Part shown: positions 8,026 through 16,671 of the stretch, in pieces | How positions within the stretch are numbered: the first letter of the stretch is position 1 | Layout of the letters: each line of letters opens with the position of its first letter | Assembly: GCA_031257105.1 (NCBI GenBank) | Contig: JAIRPG010000054.1 | Location: forward strand, 1-39,383 | Source of the DNA: Treponema sp. | Lineage (GTDB): Bacteria > Spirochaetota > Spirochaetia > Treponematales > Breznakiellaceae | Direction: 5' to 3' | Length of the DNA: 39,383 nt | Translations under genes and position numbers: made by a program | The notes under the pieces: model-generated | Told to the model about the DNA's origin: nothing | Seen by the model: the letters and a program-made list of their open reading frames with translations, nothing else | Database searches by the model: none

Positions 8026-8310
8026 CTAAACTCCCGCAACTTCAACGCTTGCCGCTTCGGCGGATATATACGCCGCCAAGGCATCCACCGACGCAAAATG
8101 TTTCTTATTATCCGCGCTATCGGCGGAAAACTTTACGCCGAATTTCTTTTTAAGGGCTACGCCCAGTTCTAAAGCATCGATTGAATCTAATCCCAGCCCG
8201 GCGCCAAAAATCGGCTCCGAATCGGCAATGTTTTCCGGCGTTATATCTTCCAGTTCCAAAGAACTGATGATCAATTCTTTTATCTGCCGCTTTAAATCGT
8301 CTGTACCCAT
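8026..8310 (-). CDS. Acyl carrier protein (first of pair), ApeE-like
   Basis: Acyl carrier protein of 94 residues with GLGLDSIDALELG around the modified Ser43. It is the first gene of the minus-strand APE-type operon. The Shine-Dalgarno is weak (AGG about 10 bases before the ATG), and the upstream leader can fold next to it, so translation may be structure-sensitive. The C-terminus is longer than a typical ACP (Ala/Val-rich tail). The general fatty-acid ACP should be elsewhere; this one is inferred to be dedicated to the cluster. Confidence 0.95.
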   Translation of the reverse strand: MGTDDLKRQIKELIISSLELEDITPENIADSEPIFGAGLGLDSIDALELGVALKKKFGVKFSADSADNKKHFASVDALAAYISAEAASVEVAGV

Positions 8311-8440
8311 CGTAAAAATACCTGTTTCAGAATTACTAGAGCTGTTCTGAAACCTCCGTTTCTGAACAGCTTCCGCTTAAAACGCGGTTTTAAGGTAGTC
8401 GCGTACCTTCGGTACGATCTATAATGTGTCTACATTATAG
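8311..8440 (-). promoter_or_regulatory. Structured 5' leader of the APE-type operon
   Basis: About 130 bases of leader downstream of the promoter at 8447-8475. Stems in transcription order: 8432-8440 with 8419-8427 (9 bp, right at the predicted 5' end); 8411-8416 with 8402-8407 (6 bp, 3-base loop); 8387-8394 with 8376-8383 (8 bp); 8358-8370 with 8341-8353 (12 of 13 bp). The segment 8345-8353 can instead pair perfectly with 8324-8332, close to the weak ribosome site, giving two mutually exclusive folds. Regulation is inferred, not shown; part of the leader is a dispersed repeat. Confidence 0.55.
8339..8391 (-). repeat. Dispersed hairpin repeat, copy A
   Basis: Read on the minus strand this closely matches 22773-22826 on the plus strand. 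Shared landmarks are AAAACCGCG, TTTTAAGCGGAAG and the arms GTTCAGAAAC / GTTTCAGAAC, including the same A-A mismatch inside the stem. Both copies lie in intergenic leaders. It is a REP/MITE-like element without a coding sequence. Confidence 0.7.
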
Positions 8441-8446
8441 ACAGAC

Positions 8447-8475
8447 ACTATATAAAAAAAAGGCGCGTGTGTCAA
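8447..8475 (-). promoter_or_regulatory. Consensus sigma70 promoter for the ACP/APE-type operon
   Basis: Minus strand: TTGACA at 8470-8475, exactly 17 bases, then TATAGT at 8447-8452. The -35 lies in the loop of the upstream gene's terminator hairpin and the spacer includes the terminator's T-run. Predicted start near 8440. Confidence 0.7.
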
Positions 8476-8490
8476 ATAGACGAGCCTTTT
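8454..8490 (-). terminator. Intrinsic terminator of the alpha-2-macroglobulin gene
   Basis: Directly at the stop codon the minus strand reads AAAAGGCTCG, a loop of about 13 bases, CGCGCC and eight T. The stem has one mismatch. It separates the alpha-2-macroglobulin gene from the APE-type operon on the same strand. Confidence 0.65.
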
Positions 8491-11400
8491 ACTCAATCGT
8501 ATATAAAAGTCCCTGACCGCGGCCAAAGATTTCCGGTTCGTACATACATTCCGCTTGAACCGGCGGCGTGGGGTAGACGCCCCGGCGGCCTGTGCGGAAG
8601 AGAAAACTCACCGCAGCCTCCCCCTTCGGAAAACGATCCCAGAAGTACTGTACCTCGTTATCCAGGATAACTTGGTGGCTCACCGCCCGCCCAGAGCCCC
8701 TGCCCTCGTCCCGCTCGCCGTAGCTGGCGGTGGTAGCAAAAGCGGCGTCCAGTATCTCCGCGCCCGAGGGGATGGGTATGCGGAGGGCCACGTAGGTTCT
8801 ATCCCGGCCCGAAGAGAGGCGCGCCGTGGCCCGGTAGGTCTTGCCGCTTACCAGTGCGGCGCCCGATACCGGTTCCCCGGTGGCCACGTCGCTGAGGGAG
8901 ACGAAGATCCCCAGCCCCTCGTCCCGGAAATTCTGGAGTTCCGGGGGAATCGCGTACGTCAGGGCGGCGGTGTAGTAGAGGTTCCCCGCGCCTTGGCGGG
9001 CAATGGAGAGGGGGAGCATGAGGTCTCGGCTCAGAGCCGCAAGCGGCGCTTCCTTAAAATCGTATCCCTTGCTCACGCTCTTGGCGGCAAGTCCCTTGAA
9101 CGCGCCGCTTAAAAGCTCAACGCCCCCCAGGGTAACGGTTCCGGTTACATCCGTGGCGGCCACGTTCTCCGCCCGGATCAGGGCGTCCACTGCGAAAAGC
9201 GCCCGCATCGTAACCGCCGTGTTAGACCAATAACCGGCGGCCCGCTTCTGCTCCAGCAGAGAGAAGAGGAGCCGGGTATTGATCATATCGCCGGGAAACT
9301 GCCGGGCAAAGAATTCCAGCGTCAAGGCAAGCTGCTCTCCTATACCGCCATAATAGCCGTACCCGGAAACGTTCACCGGATTCGTGAGCTCCACCCCCCG
9401 GACGGTGGGACGCAGAAGGTTCCGCAGCCGTTCCGCCGTGGCCGCCGCCTCGGTCCGGCGGTTCAGATTCCGGTAGGCCATGCCCGCAAAGGCCAGCACC
9501 GAAGGGTCTACATCCCGGCGGCGCAGGATCTCCGCCAGCCGCGATGCATCTACAGGGCGGCCTAGCAGGGAGAGAACGTAGAGCAGGTAGGCCTGAAGGT
9601 AGCTGCGCTCCGGGTAGTCCTGGCTGTTGTTCTGCATCCGCTGGGAGGCTCCGTTCAGGTAGTCAACCAGCGCGTCTTCATTAAAATTCGCCGGCAAAGG
9701 TATATCCTTTGTTTTGGCAAGCTGATAAATGTGGGCGATCCTGATACTCACGGAAATATCCGAAACAACGCCGCTGGGCCAGTAGGGAAATCCCCCGTCA
9801 GGCCGCTGAAGCCGGGCCCAGTCCTTGAGTTCCGCCGCTACCACCGCTTTTGGATCAGCCACCTCATGCTTGAGGCCGAAAACATCCAGGTATTCGCCGA
9901 AGATCACCAGGGGCAGAGTCGCGGAACTCCGCTGTTCCAGGCACCCGTACGGGTAGCGAAACAGGTAGTCCACCGCCTCGGTAAGGAGGCTCAGCCTGGT
10001 CGCGTCCAAGCTCACCGTAAGACTCCCCGTCCCGTTATCGGCAAAAGAGGGGATCGCCACCGCTTCCGTTGCCCCGCTGCCGGCGGTCACCATCCCCAGC
10101 GTGGCAACGGTTTCCTTCACGTAGGGCTTTTCGATGATCAATTCCTGTACCAGCCGCTCATTGAGGATGTCCGATGTCACCGTAAAGTTGAGGCTCACCG
10201 TCCCTTCCTTCACGGCGGCTACATCGAAGTAGATTACCCCGTTTTCTCCGGGCTTTACCGTTATCGTATGCTCCGCCGGGCCGTCTACAAAGGCCGCCCC
10301 CTGCCGCTTGATCTTTCCCGATGCGTTGTTGACCTCTTGCCGGGGCTCCCCTACCGCCAAGGCCACGGTAACCCGGCGGGCCGCCGAATCCAGATTGGTG
10401 ATCAGTACCCCCGCCTCGGCGGTGTCCCGCTCCCGGAGCCGCCGGGGCAGCGCTTCCCGGATGTTGATCCGGTTCTGGGCGGCCAGCTCCGTCTCCTTGA
10501 GGGAGAACAGCTCCCCCCGCACCCCGAAGACCGTCACACGGTAGGTGGTGAGGTTGTCCGGCAGCTTGAAGGTATGCCGCGCCTTGCCGTCAGCGCCGGT
10601 AATCAGCATGGGCTCAAAAACCGCCGTGGGGTTAAAGTCCTTCCGCTCCTCCAGCTTGCTCTCCCCCTGAGCGTCGCCGCCCGCCAGGTTCTTCACGCTG
10701 TAGGTCACGGGATCCATCAGGGCGGCGCGGGAATCGCCCCCGTAGACCGACAGGGGGAACCGGGACTCGTCGTAGAAGTAGGCGATGGGGTCAGGCACGT
10801 GGTAGTTGATGAGGTCAATCACCCCCCGGTCTACCGCCATGAGGGTCAGTTCCGCGTTGGGCAAAGGCCGCCCGTCCCGTTCCGCCGTCAGGGTCACCGT
10901 TACCTCTTCGCCGGGACGGTAGGTCTTCTTGTCGCTCTCCACCTTCACCGAAAAAGCCCGCGCCCGTTTGTTCACCAAGAGGCGGGTAACCCCGAAGTAG
11001 CCCTTGGGCTTGTCCAGGTCGGGGCTGCCGTAGCGGTGGGTTGGCGGGCCGGAACGTACCGAATAGGAAGAAACGGACACATAGACCACGGGCACAAAAT
11101 TTTGCGCCACCGGTACCTCAAAGATCGTGGTGGAATCCTCAAAATACCGTACCTCTTCGGTGAAGATTCCCTCCCGCTCCACGGTGATAAGATACCAGCC
11201 CGAAGGCAGCGGGCTCTGGAGGAGGATCTGGGCCTTGTCGCCGGGGTTGTAGAGCTCTTGATCCGGCGCGAGGCGGAGTTCCTGGGCGTCATTCATGTTC
11301 CAGTAGCCGCCCCTGCCCCCGGTAACGTAGAAGCCGTACTCGGTGAGGACTTGCTTCCCCTCCCGGTCGGCGGAACTGAGGCGTAGGATATGGTAGCCCG

Positions 11401-14400
11401 CCCGGGAGGGCTTCACCTTGAAACTGCCGCCGGTAATACCGCCAGCGCCCAGCGGGATCTTTTGAACGGCGTCCGTCACCTTTTCGGAGATGTATTCATC
11501 GTAGATGTACCCACCCGCTCCTTGCTGTTGTACCCGCCGCCAGTCTTCCCGAATAAGCTCCACGGTCATCTTCCCGGCGTCTTCCCCGGCGGCAAGGAAG
11601 AGCGAGTTTCCGGAACCGGTAATCCGCTGCCCATTGGGGGTAACGGCGAGGTAGTTGAAGGTACATTCCTCCCCCAACCGGGCAAAGCCCCGGTTCCGCT
11701 GTGGAGCTACGCCGATGTAGAACCGGGCGGGATGTACCGTTACCGCAGCGTAAGCGGCGATCATCTGGTTACTGATGTCGGTGACCCTGGCTTCCACCGC
11801 ATACGTGTAGGGCGCGCCGGTAATGGGAGCGTCAATGGTTTTCTGGGTAAGCCCGGCGCTTCCGTCGGCGCTCAGGGCTCCCTCGTTTGAGGCGATGTGG
11901 CGCTTGGCGTCGTAGGCGTTCCGGGGGCCGAAGCTGAATCCCCTGGTTTCCGCCGTGTTCGGCCTGAACCGGGCTAGTTCCCGGTACCAGGCTTCCTCGT
12001 AAGAGGCTCCGGAAAGGCTTCCCCCGGAAAGGTAGCCGGCCTTGAGGCTCAGGTTGAGGTCTTCCCCCGCGTAAACCGGCAGGTTTGGCGAGGTGATGGC
12101 GGCCTGGAACTTGAGCCGCTCAAAGTAGGCTACGGTGACGGGAATATTTGCCGTGATGCGGCTCGATCCCCGGCTCCTCCGGTACACCAGCCGGTACCGG
12201 CCCGGTTCCAGATCGTCCGGCAGGGTAAAGGAGCCGTGGAACCCCCCGGACTCGGTAACCGTCCCGTCAAGGGAGGCGATGGTCTTTCCCTCGTAGCGGT
12301 CTTCTTCCAGGGCCACGGCGTACTCCCCCCGGTAGATACGGTACATGCCCACCACGAGGCTCCGGTCTACCCCCCGGAACGTAAGGGTTTCGCCTGGTTT
12401 ATAGAGCCCCCGGTCGGAGAACATGAAGGTAACCGCCGCCGCTTCCTCTGCCCACCGGGGATCCCGGTTGTAAACGCCGAAAGCCCAGTTGTTGTGGGAA
12501 TTCGGCATAAAGACCGCCCGGTCATTACCGCGGTCGCCGTCATTTTCGACATACACAAAGGGGGCGCGGTCAGAACGACCCAGGACGTCCCGCAGCGTCC
12601 CGGCGGCCAGGGGAATCACCGCCAGGCCGTTTTTATCGGTCCGCGCTTCGCCAAAGTAGTCCGTTTCGGCAATATCCTCCAGGGCGCAGTCTTCCCAATT
12701 GTCTCTGAGGTACGACGGGCGGATAAGCCTGACCTGGGCCCTTTCAACAGGCGCTCCGGTGGAAAGGCTCGTTACCATCGCCGTAACCTTGTTAAAGCCC
12801 CAGCGCACGGAAACCCCCAGATCCGTCACTTGAAGACTCACCCGGTGCTGTTCCCAGCGATCTTCCCCCTCTTCTTCCTTACCTTCACCGCGCCGGATCT
12901 GGGAGAGCAGCGTGTTGAATTCAAAAAAGACAAACCCCTTGCCCTGAGGGTTCAGGAAGGGTTTGAGGTCGATCTCCTCAAAACACTTGGCGTTTACCGC
13001 TCCGGGCCGGATAGTGAACCGCTTGCTTTCCAGTACCGTAGCACCGGTTCCATAGGGGTTATTCTTAGAAGAAATCTCGTACCACGAACCTTCCTTGACG
13101 TTGGTGTACTCAAAGAGGTAGCGGGGGGCGAACTGAGCTTCCAATAACTCGTGGGCGCCGTCGGAGTTGAGGAACCGGACGCTGCCTTCAGGCTTCGGCT
13201 CATCGGGCATCCGTATCCCCGCGCTGAACGGGGCTTCCAGCTTCCTGCCGTAGATGTCCTCCACGGTGGCGGCCACCCGGATAGTAAACCGGTCGCCGTA
13301 CGTTACCGGCAGATTGTAGACCCTCGCGGTATTGCCTTGCATCTCTACATTCTCCCCGGTTAAAACCATCGCCGGTTCGGTACTGAGGGCGGAAAAAACG
13401 GTCGCCTCGTTCAACGGTTGGGTAAAATACAGTTCCACCAAGTTCCGGTACTTGCCGTACGAGGGAACCCGCCGGAAATCCCGAACATTGAAGGGGCCGG
13501 GGGTGCTAAAAGACGCGCTCTGCGCCGACTTGGTTCCCAGGGAGCTGTTGGCAGACCGAGCCCCCTGCCTGAGGGTAACCGTCACCTCGGCGTTAAAGGG
13601 CGGCTCTTCCTTGAGTTCCGCGAGGAGCCTAAAAGGGGTCTCCTGGCTCAGGGCGACCGCCTGGGGGAAGGCGCCGCCGTCCGTCTTTACGGTTACCGCG
13701 AGGAAGGGAGTGATAGCCTCAACCGTTACCGGATAATTGAAGGTAATGGAGATCTGCCGGGCCGCCTGAGGAGGCGTGGCGGTATCGGAGAATCGACGCC
13801 CTGTTTCCTTTTTATAGGCCGCGCCGGGCTCAATGTTTTGCATAGCAAGGGTTTCGGTTTCAAAGCGGAAAACCCGCTCTCCGGAAATTCGCTTTCCCGT
13901 GAGGGACGCGGCGGAGGGCGACACGGTGATGGTATAGATCTGCTGGCTTTGACAGGGTTCCTCACCCTCAAAAGAGAGGAAGGATGTACCGTACCAGCGG
14001 AAGCTCCCTTTGAGGGGCGGTTCGATGCTCACCAACGGAGACGCGGCGGAAGGAGCCGCGAGGCTTGCCAGGGGCGTCATAGGCTCGGAGAAGACTATAT
14101 AGAGAGAAGGGCGTTGTATGGCTGCGGAATAGACCCCCCTGGGCCCCCAGTCCGCCACGGTGAGGGGATCGCCGGACGCGGCTGACGTTACGGCGCCCGT
14201 CCTCGTCTGGGCCGCCCGCTCTTGGGCTTCAGCAATGGCGCGGATCCGCTCCGCCTCCCGCTGAGGATCATAGTAGACGGTCTTGTAATCTTCCAGCTTC
14301 CGTAGGCCGGGGATGATACGGGGCCCCCGGACGTCCTGTCCTCCCCCGGAACTGCCGGAATCGGCGCCGGCCAAGGTTTCCATGATCGGTTCCGGCTCAG

Positions 14401-14638
14401 GCTTCAGAGGCCGGTAATCCAGAGTGAAGGCCGCCTTTACCGCAACGGCGTCGGCGAATTCTACCGTATCGGAAGAGGAATAGTCGCCAGCGGTGACAGA
14501 GCCGCCGCTCAGGGTATCCCCGCATGATCCGACGGCCTGCTTATCTTCACAAGAAACGAAAACAAACGCCAACGCCGCCGATAAGATCAGCCGGAAAACG
14601 CGCTTTTTGGTAAATACCGGGTATGATGAGGGCGGCAT
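8489..14638 (-). CDS. Bacterial alpha-2-macroglobulin lipoprotein with thioester
   Basis: Very large exported protein (2049 residues; E. coli YfhM is about 1650). The N-terminus is a lipoprotein-like signal with Cys30 after FVFVS, so it is probably tethered to a membrane facing the periplasm. Recognisable parts are an MG2-like segment (DRGLYKPGETLTFRG), a second YRPGEEVTVTL segment with a VDRGVIDLIN bait-region neighbour, the central LPDNLTTYRVTVFGV block, and the reactive thioester GCLEQ with Cys1566, followed by the helical thioester domain. The family traps or covalently binds proteases; with an intact CxEQ this one should be able to do so. The usual partner pbpC is not visible here. No clear Shine-Dalgarno precedes the ATG, so the exact start is uncertain. 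Confidence 0.93.
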   Translation of the reverse strand: MPPSSYPVFTKKRVFRLILSAALAFVFVSCEDKQAVGSCGDTLSGGSVTAGDYSSSDTVEFADAVAVKAAFTLDYRPLKPEPEPIMETLAGADSGSSGGGQDVRGPRIIPGLRKLEDYKTVYYDPQREAERIRAIAEAQERAAQTRTGAVTSAASGDPLTVADWGPRGVYSAAIQRPSLYIVFSEPMTPLASLAAPSAASPLVSIEPPLKGSFRWYGTSFLSFEGEEPCQSQQIYTITVSPSAASLTGKRISGERVFRFETETLAMQNIEPGAAYKKETGRRFSDTATPPQAARQISITFNYPVTVEAITPFLAVTVKTDGGAFPQAVALSQETPFRLLAELKEEPPFNAEVTVTLRQGARSANSSLGTKSAQSASFSTPGPFNVRDFRRVPSYGKYRNLVELYFTQPLNEATVFSALSTEPAMVLTGENVEMQGNTARVYNLPVTYGDRFTIRVAATVEDIYGRKLEAPFSAGIRMPDEPKPEGSVRFLNSDGAHELLEAQFAPRYLFEYTNVKEGSWYEISSKNNPYGTGATVLESKRFTIRPGAVNAKCFEEIDLKPFLNPQGKGFVFFEFNTLLSQIRRGEGKEEEGEDRWEQHRVSLQVTDLGVSVRWGFNKVTAMVTSLSTGAPVERAQVRLIRPSYLRDNWEDCALEDIAETDYFGEARTDKNGLAVIPLAAGTLRDVLGRSDRAPFVYVENDGDRGNDRAVFMPNSHNNWAFGVYNRDPRWAEEAAAVTFMFSDRGLYKPGETLTFRGVDRSLVVGMYRIYRGEYAVALEEDRYEGKTIASLDGTVTESGGFHGSFTLPDDLEPGRYRLVYRRSRGSSRITANIPVTVAYFERLKFQAAITSPNLPVYAGEDLNLSLKAGYLSGGSLSGASYEEAWYRELARFRPNTAETRGFSFGPRNAYDAKRHIASNEGALSADGSAGLTQKTIDAPITGAPYTYAVEARVTDISNQMIAAYAAVTVHPARFYIGVAPQRNRGFARLGEECTFNYLAVTPNGQRITGSGNSLFLAAGEDAGKMTVELIREDWRRVQQQGAGGYIYDEYISEKVTDAVQKIPLGAGGITGGSFKVKPSRAGYHILRLSSADREGKQVLTEYGFYVTGGRGGYWNMNDAQELRLAPDQELYNPGDKAQILLQSPLPSGWYLITVEREGIFTEEVRYFEDSTTIFEVPVAQNFVPVVYVSVSSYSVRSGPPTHRYGSPDLDKPKGYFGVTRLLVNKRARAFSVKVESDKKTYRPGEEVTVTLTAERDGRPLPNAELTLMAVDRGVIDLINYHVPDPIAYFYDESRFPLSVYGGDSRAALMDPVTYSVKNLAGGDAQGESKLEERKDFNPTAVFEPMLITGADGKARHTFKLPDNLTTYRVTVFGVRGELFSLKETELAAQNRINIREALPRRLRERDTAEAGVLITNLDSAARRVTVALAVGEPRQEVNNASGKIKRQGAAFVDGPAEHTITVKPGENGVIYFDVAAVKEGTVSLNFTVTSDILNERLVQELIIEKPYVKETVATLGMVTAGSGATEAVAIPSFADNGTGSLTVSLDATRLSLLTEAVDYLFRYPYGCLEQRSSATLPLVIFGEYLDVFGLKHEVADPKAVVAAELKDWARLQRPDGGFPYWPSGVVSDISVSIRIAHIYQLAKTKDIPLPANFNEDALVDYLNGASQRMQNNSQDYPERSYLQAYLLYVLSLLGRPVDASRLAEILRRRDVDPSVLAFAGMAYRNLNRRTEAAATAERLRNLLRPTVRGVELTNPVNVSGYGYYGGIGEQLALTLEFFARQFPGDMINTRLLFSLLEQKRAAGYWSNTAVTMRALFAVDALIRAENVAATDVTGTVTLGGVELLSGAFKGLAAKSVSKGYDFKEAPLAALSRDLMLPLSIARQGAGNLYYTAALTYAIPPELQNFRDEGLGIFVSLSDVATGEPVSGAALVSGKTYRATARLSSGRDRTYVALRIPIPSGAEILDAAFATTASYGERDEGRGSGRAVSHQVILDNEVQYFWDRFPKGEAAVSFLFRTGRRGVYPTPPVQAECMYEPEIFGRGQGLLYTIE

Positions 14639-14690
14639 ATAGTTATTCTAACGGTTCTAGCGGCGGCTTTTCTATGCTCAGGATTGATAT

Positions 14691-14696
14691 TATAAT
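14691..14696 (+). promoter_or_regulatory. TATAAT -10 element just before the HD-domain gene
   Basis: A perfect TATAAT ends seven bases before the ATG at 14704, with no convincing -35 (TTTTCT at 14668-14673). If used, transcription would start at or next to the ATG, so the message would be leaderless. Confidence 0.4.
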
Positions 14697-14703
14697 AAGA
14701 ACC

Positions 14704-15312
14704 ATGAGTACATTACGGGCAAGTATCAGCAGAGAACAAGCATGGGAACTGTTCCTGAAGTACAACCAGGATCATTTCCATATACAGCACGCGCTCACCG
14801 TGGAGGGGATCATGCGCCGGTTTGCCGAAGAGCTTGGATACGGCGAAGACGCAGATTTTTGGGGCGTCGTAGGGCTCTTGCACGACATCGACTTTGAGAA
14901 ACACCCAAACGAACACTGTCTTAAAGCGCCGGAACTGCTCCGCTCAAGTGGGGCGAGCGAGGAACTCATCCATGCCGTATGCAGCCACGGTTACGGGCTT
15001 ACCGGGACGGACGCCAAGCCGGAACACCAGATGGAGAAGGCGCTCTTTGCCATAGACGAACTTTCCGGTCTCATCTGGGCGGCGGCGCTCATAAGGCCCT
15101 CCAAGAGCGTCCAAGATATCGAAGTAAAATCAGTTAAAAAGAAATTGAAAGCGCTCAACTTCGCGGCGGGCTGTAATCGGGAGGTCATTGCGCAGGGAAC
15201 GGCCATGCTGGGTTGGGAATTGGACGCGCTCATCGAGAAAACCATCCTGGCTATGCGCTCATGCGAAGCCGCAATTAACGCCGTCATAGAACGTCTTACC
15301 CCGGTTGCATGA
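14704..15312 (+). CDS. HD-domain metal-dependent phosphohydrolase
   Basis: Protein of 202 residues with an HD fold: an early His ([11 protein letters not shown]), [11 protein letters not shown] carrying the His-Asp pair, and a later SHGYGLTG. Such proteins hydrolyse phosphate esters; the substrate is unknown. I start it at 14704 (MSTLRAS), because the longer frame to 14623 would extend into the alpha-2-macroglobulin promoter region and start codon. There is no Shine-Dalgarno. Its stop overlaps the mnmA start (ATGA), so the two are one transcript and likely co-translated. A functional link with tRNA modification is possible but not shown. Confidence 0.88.
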   Translation: MSTLRASISREQAWELFLKYNQDHFHIQHALTVEGIMRRFAEELGYGEDADFWGVVGLLHDIDFEKHPNEHCLKAPELLRSSGASEELIHAVCSHGYGLTGTDAKPEHQMEKALFAIDELSGLIWAAALIRPSKSVQDIEVKSVKKKLKALNFAAGCNREVIAQGTAMLGWELDALIEKTILAMRSCEAAINAVIERLTPVA

Positions 15313-16388
15313 ATAACAAAACGGTCATTGCGATGTCAGGCGGGGTGGATAGTTCTGTCGCGGCGGCGCTCATGCTGGAGCGGGGATATGACTGTATCGG
15401 CGTCACCCTCAAACTCATTGACAACCGCGTTTCTGGGACACCCCATCGGGGATGTTGTTCTCTGGAAGATATAAATGACGCCCGCGCCATAGCCTACCGG
15501 TTAGGTATTCCCCACTATGTGTTTAATTTTACCGAATTTTTTGACCAAGGCGTAATACGCCCCTTTGTGGAAAGTTATCTACGGGGAGAAACACCCAACC
15601 CCTGTATTGAGTGTAACCGTTCTATCAAATGGAAGGCGCTGCTCCACCGGGCCAAACAGCTTGGCTTCATGTACCTTGCCACCGGTCATTACGCGCACAT
15701 TGAACAGGACTCCTCCGGCAGGTTCCTCCTCAGAAAGGCGCTGGATCCAGCCAAAGATCAGAGTTATGTGTTGTATATGCTCGATCAGGACGCTCTTTCC
15801 CGAACCATCTTTCCCCTGGGAGGCCTATCTAAGGCGGAAGTCCGCCTTCTTGCCGAAAAAAAACAATTCCTCAACGCCCGTAAAAGGGACAGCCAGGATA
15901 TTTGTTTTGTTCCAGACGGAGATTACGGTTCTTTTATTGAAGCTTACTCCGGCAAACCTTTAACGGAGGGAGACATCATCAATGGAGAGGGGAAAACGCT
16001 TGGCCGGCACCGAGGGGTCTACCGCTATACGATTGGCCAGCGCCGAGGTCTCGGCGTTGCCTGTAATGAACCGGTATACGTATGCGCCAAATCGGTGGAA
16101 CAGAACACCGTCACCGTGGGTACTGACGCAGCGCTTTACTCAAAAGCGTTAACCATCAGTCGTGTGAACCTTATCCCCTTTGACCGCCTTGAAAGGCCCC
16201 TCCGGGTAAAGGTAAAAACCCGCTACCTTCAGCAGGAGCAATGGGCCACAGCGGAACAGACCGAAACAAACACGCTGCATATCAGCTTTGACAAAGCTCA
16301 ACGAGCCGTTACGCCTGGCCAAGCGGCGGTACTCTATGATGGGGATCTGGTAATAGGAGGGGGAACTATTGCCAAGGTTAACGCATAA
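15309..16388 (+). CDS. mnmA: tRNA-specific 2-thiouridylase MnmA
   Basis: Thiolates the wobble uridine (s2U34) of tRNAs for Lys, Glu and Gln using ATP and persulfide sulfur from an IscS/TusE-type relay. The 359-residue length is normal. The PP-loop SGGVDSS is at residues 10-16, the nucleophile Cys99 is in TPNPCIECN, and the persulfide Cys199 is in [12 protein letters not shown]. It begins by ATGA overlap with the HD-domain gene. It converges with rpmE. Confidence 0.97.
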   Translation: MNNKTVIAMSGGVDSSVAAALMLERGYDCIGVTLKLIDNRVSGTPHRGCCSLEDINDARAIAYRLGIPHYVFNFTEFFDQGVIRPFVESYLRGETPNPCIECNRSIKWKALLHRAKQLGFMYLATGHYAHIEQDSSGRFLLRKALDPAKDQSYVLYMLDQDALSRTIFPLGGLSKAEVRLLAEKKQFLNARKRDSQDICFVPDGDYGSFIEAYSGKPLTEGDIINGEGKTLGRHRGVYRYTIGQRRGLGVACNEPVYVCAKSVEQNTVTVGTDAALYSKALTISRVNLIPFDRLERPLRVKVKTRYLQQEQWATAEQTETNTLHISFDKAQRAVTPGQAAVLYDGDLVIGGGTIAKVNA

Positions 16389-16389
16389 A

Positions 16390-16439
16390 GGAGGAGAAGG
16401 ATGCACGCGCTGACCATGATACCGCCAACATTCTCCTCC
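16390..16439 (-). terminator. Hairpin between convergent mnmA and rpmE
   Basis: GGAGGAGAA at 16390-16398 is perfectly complementary to TTCTCCTCC at 16431-16439, with a 32-base loop. On the minus strand the stem is followed by only three T. It fits a weak terminator for rho-rpmE, or a two-way transcription barrier between the convergent genes. Confidence 0.4.
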
Positions 16440-16445
16440 TCCAGC

Positions 16446-16649
16446 TCATTCTTTGATATTGTATTTCTTCCTGAACCGCTCGATTCTACCGGCGGTATCC
16501 ACAAGTTTCTGTTTTCCCGTAAAGAAAGGGTGGCAGGCGGAGCAGATTTCCACCTTTATGTCTTTCGCGGTGGATCTGGTCTCGATCACGTTCCCACAGG
16601 CGCAGGTGATCTTGGTTTGCTCGTATTTAGGATGAATCTTCTCTTTCAT
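16446..16649 (-). CDS. rpmE: 50S ribosomal protein L31
   Basis: Ribosomal protein L31, 67 residues, starting [11 protein letters not shown]. It is the zinc-binding (C+) form: Cys16, Cys18, Cys36 and Cys39. The start at 16649 is set by GGAG six bases upstream; the longer frame to 16679 overlaps the rho stop. It lies 22 bases after rho, the common rho-rpmE arrangement. Confidence 0.97.
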   Translation of the reverse strand: MKEKIHPKYEQTKITCACGNVIETRSTAKDIKVEICSACHPFFTGKQKLVDTAGRIERFRKKYNIKE

Positions 16650-16671
16650 TATAACTCCATTACTCCAGGTT

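Noticed and set aside
8426-8448. Alternative GTGTCT/AGACAC pairing at the start of the APE-type leader
   Set aside because: Half of it lies upstream of the predicted transcription start, so it could form only in read-through RNA.
9731-11386. Plus-strand open frame of 551 codons
   Set aside because: Shadow of the alpha-2-macroglobulin gene; no domain motif, composition typical of antisense GC-rich frames.
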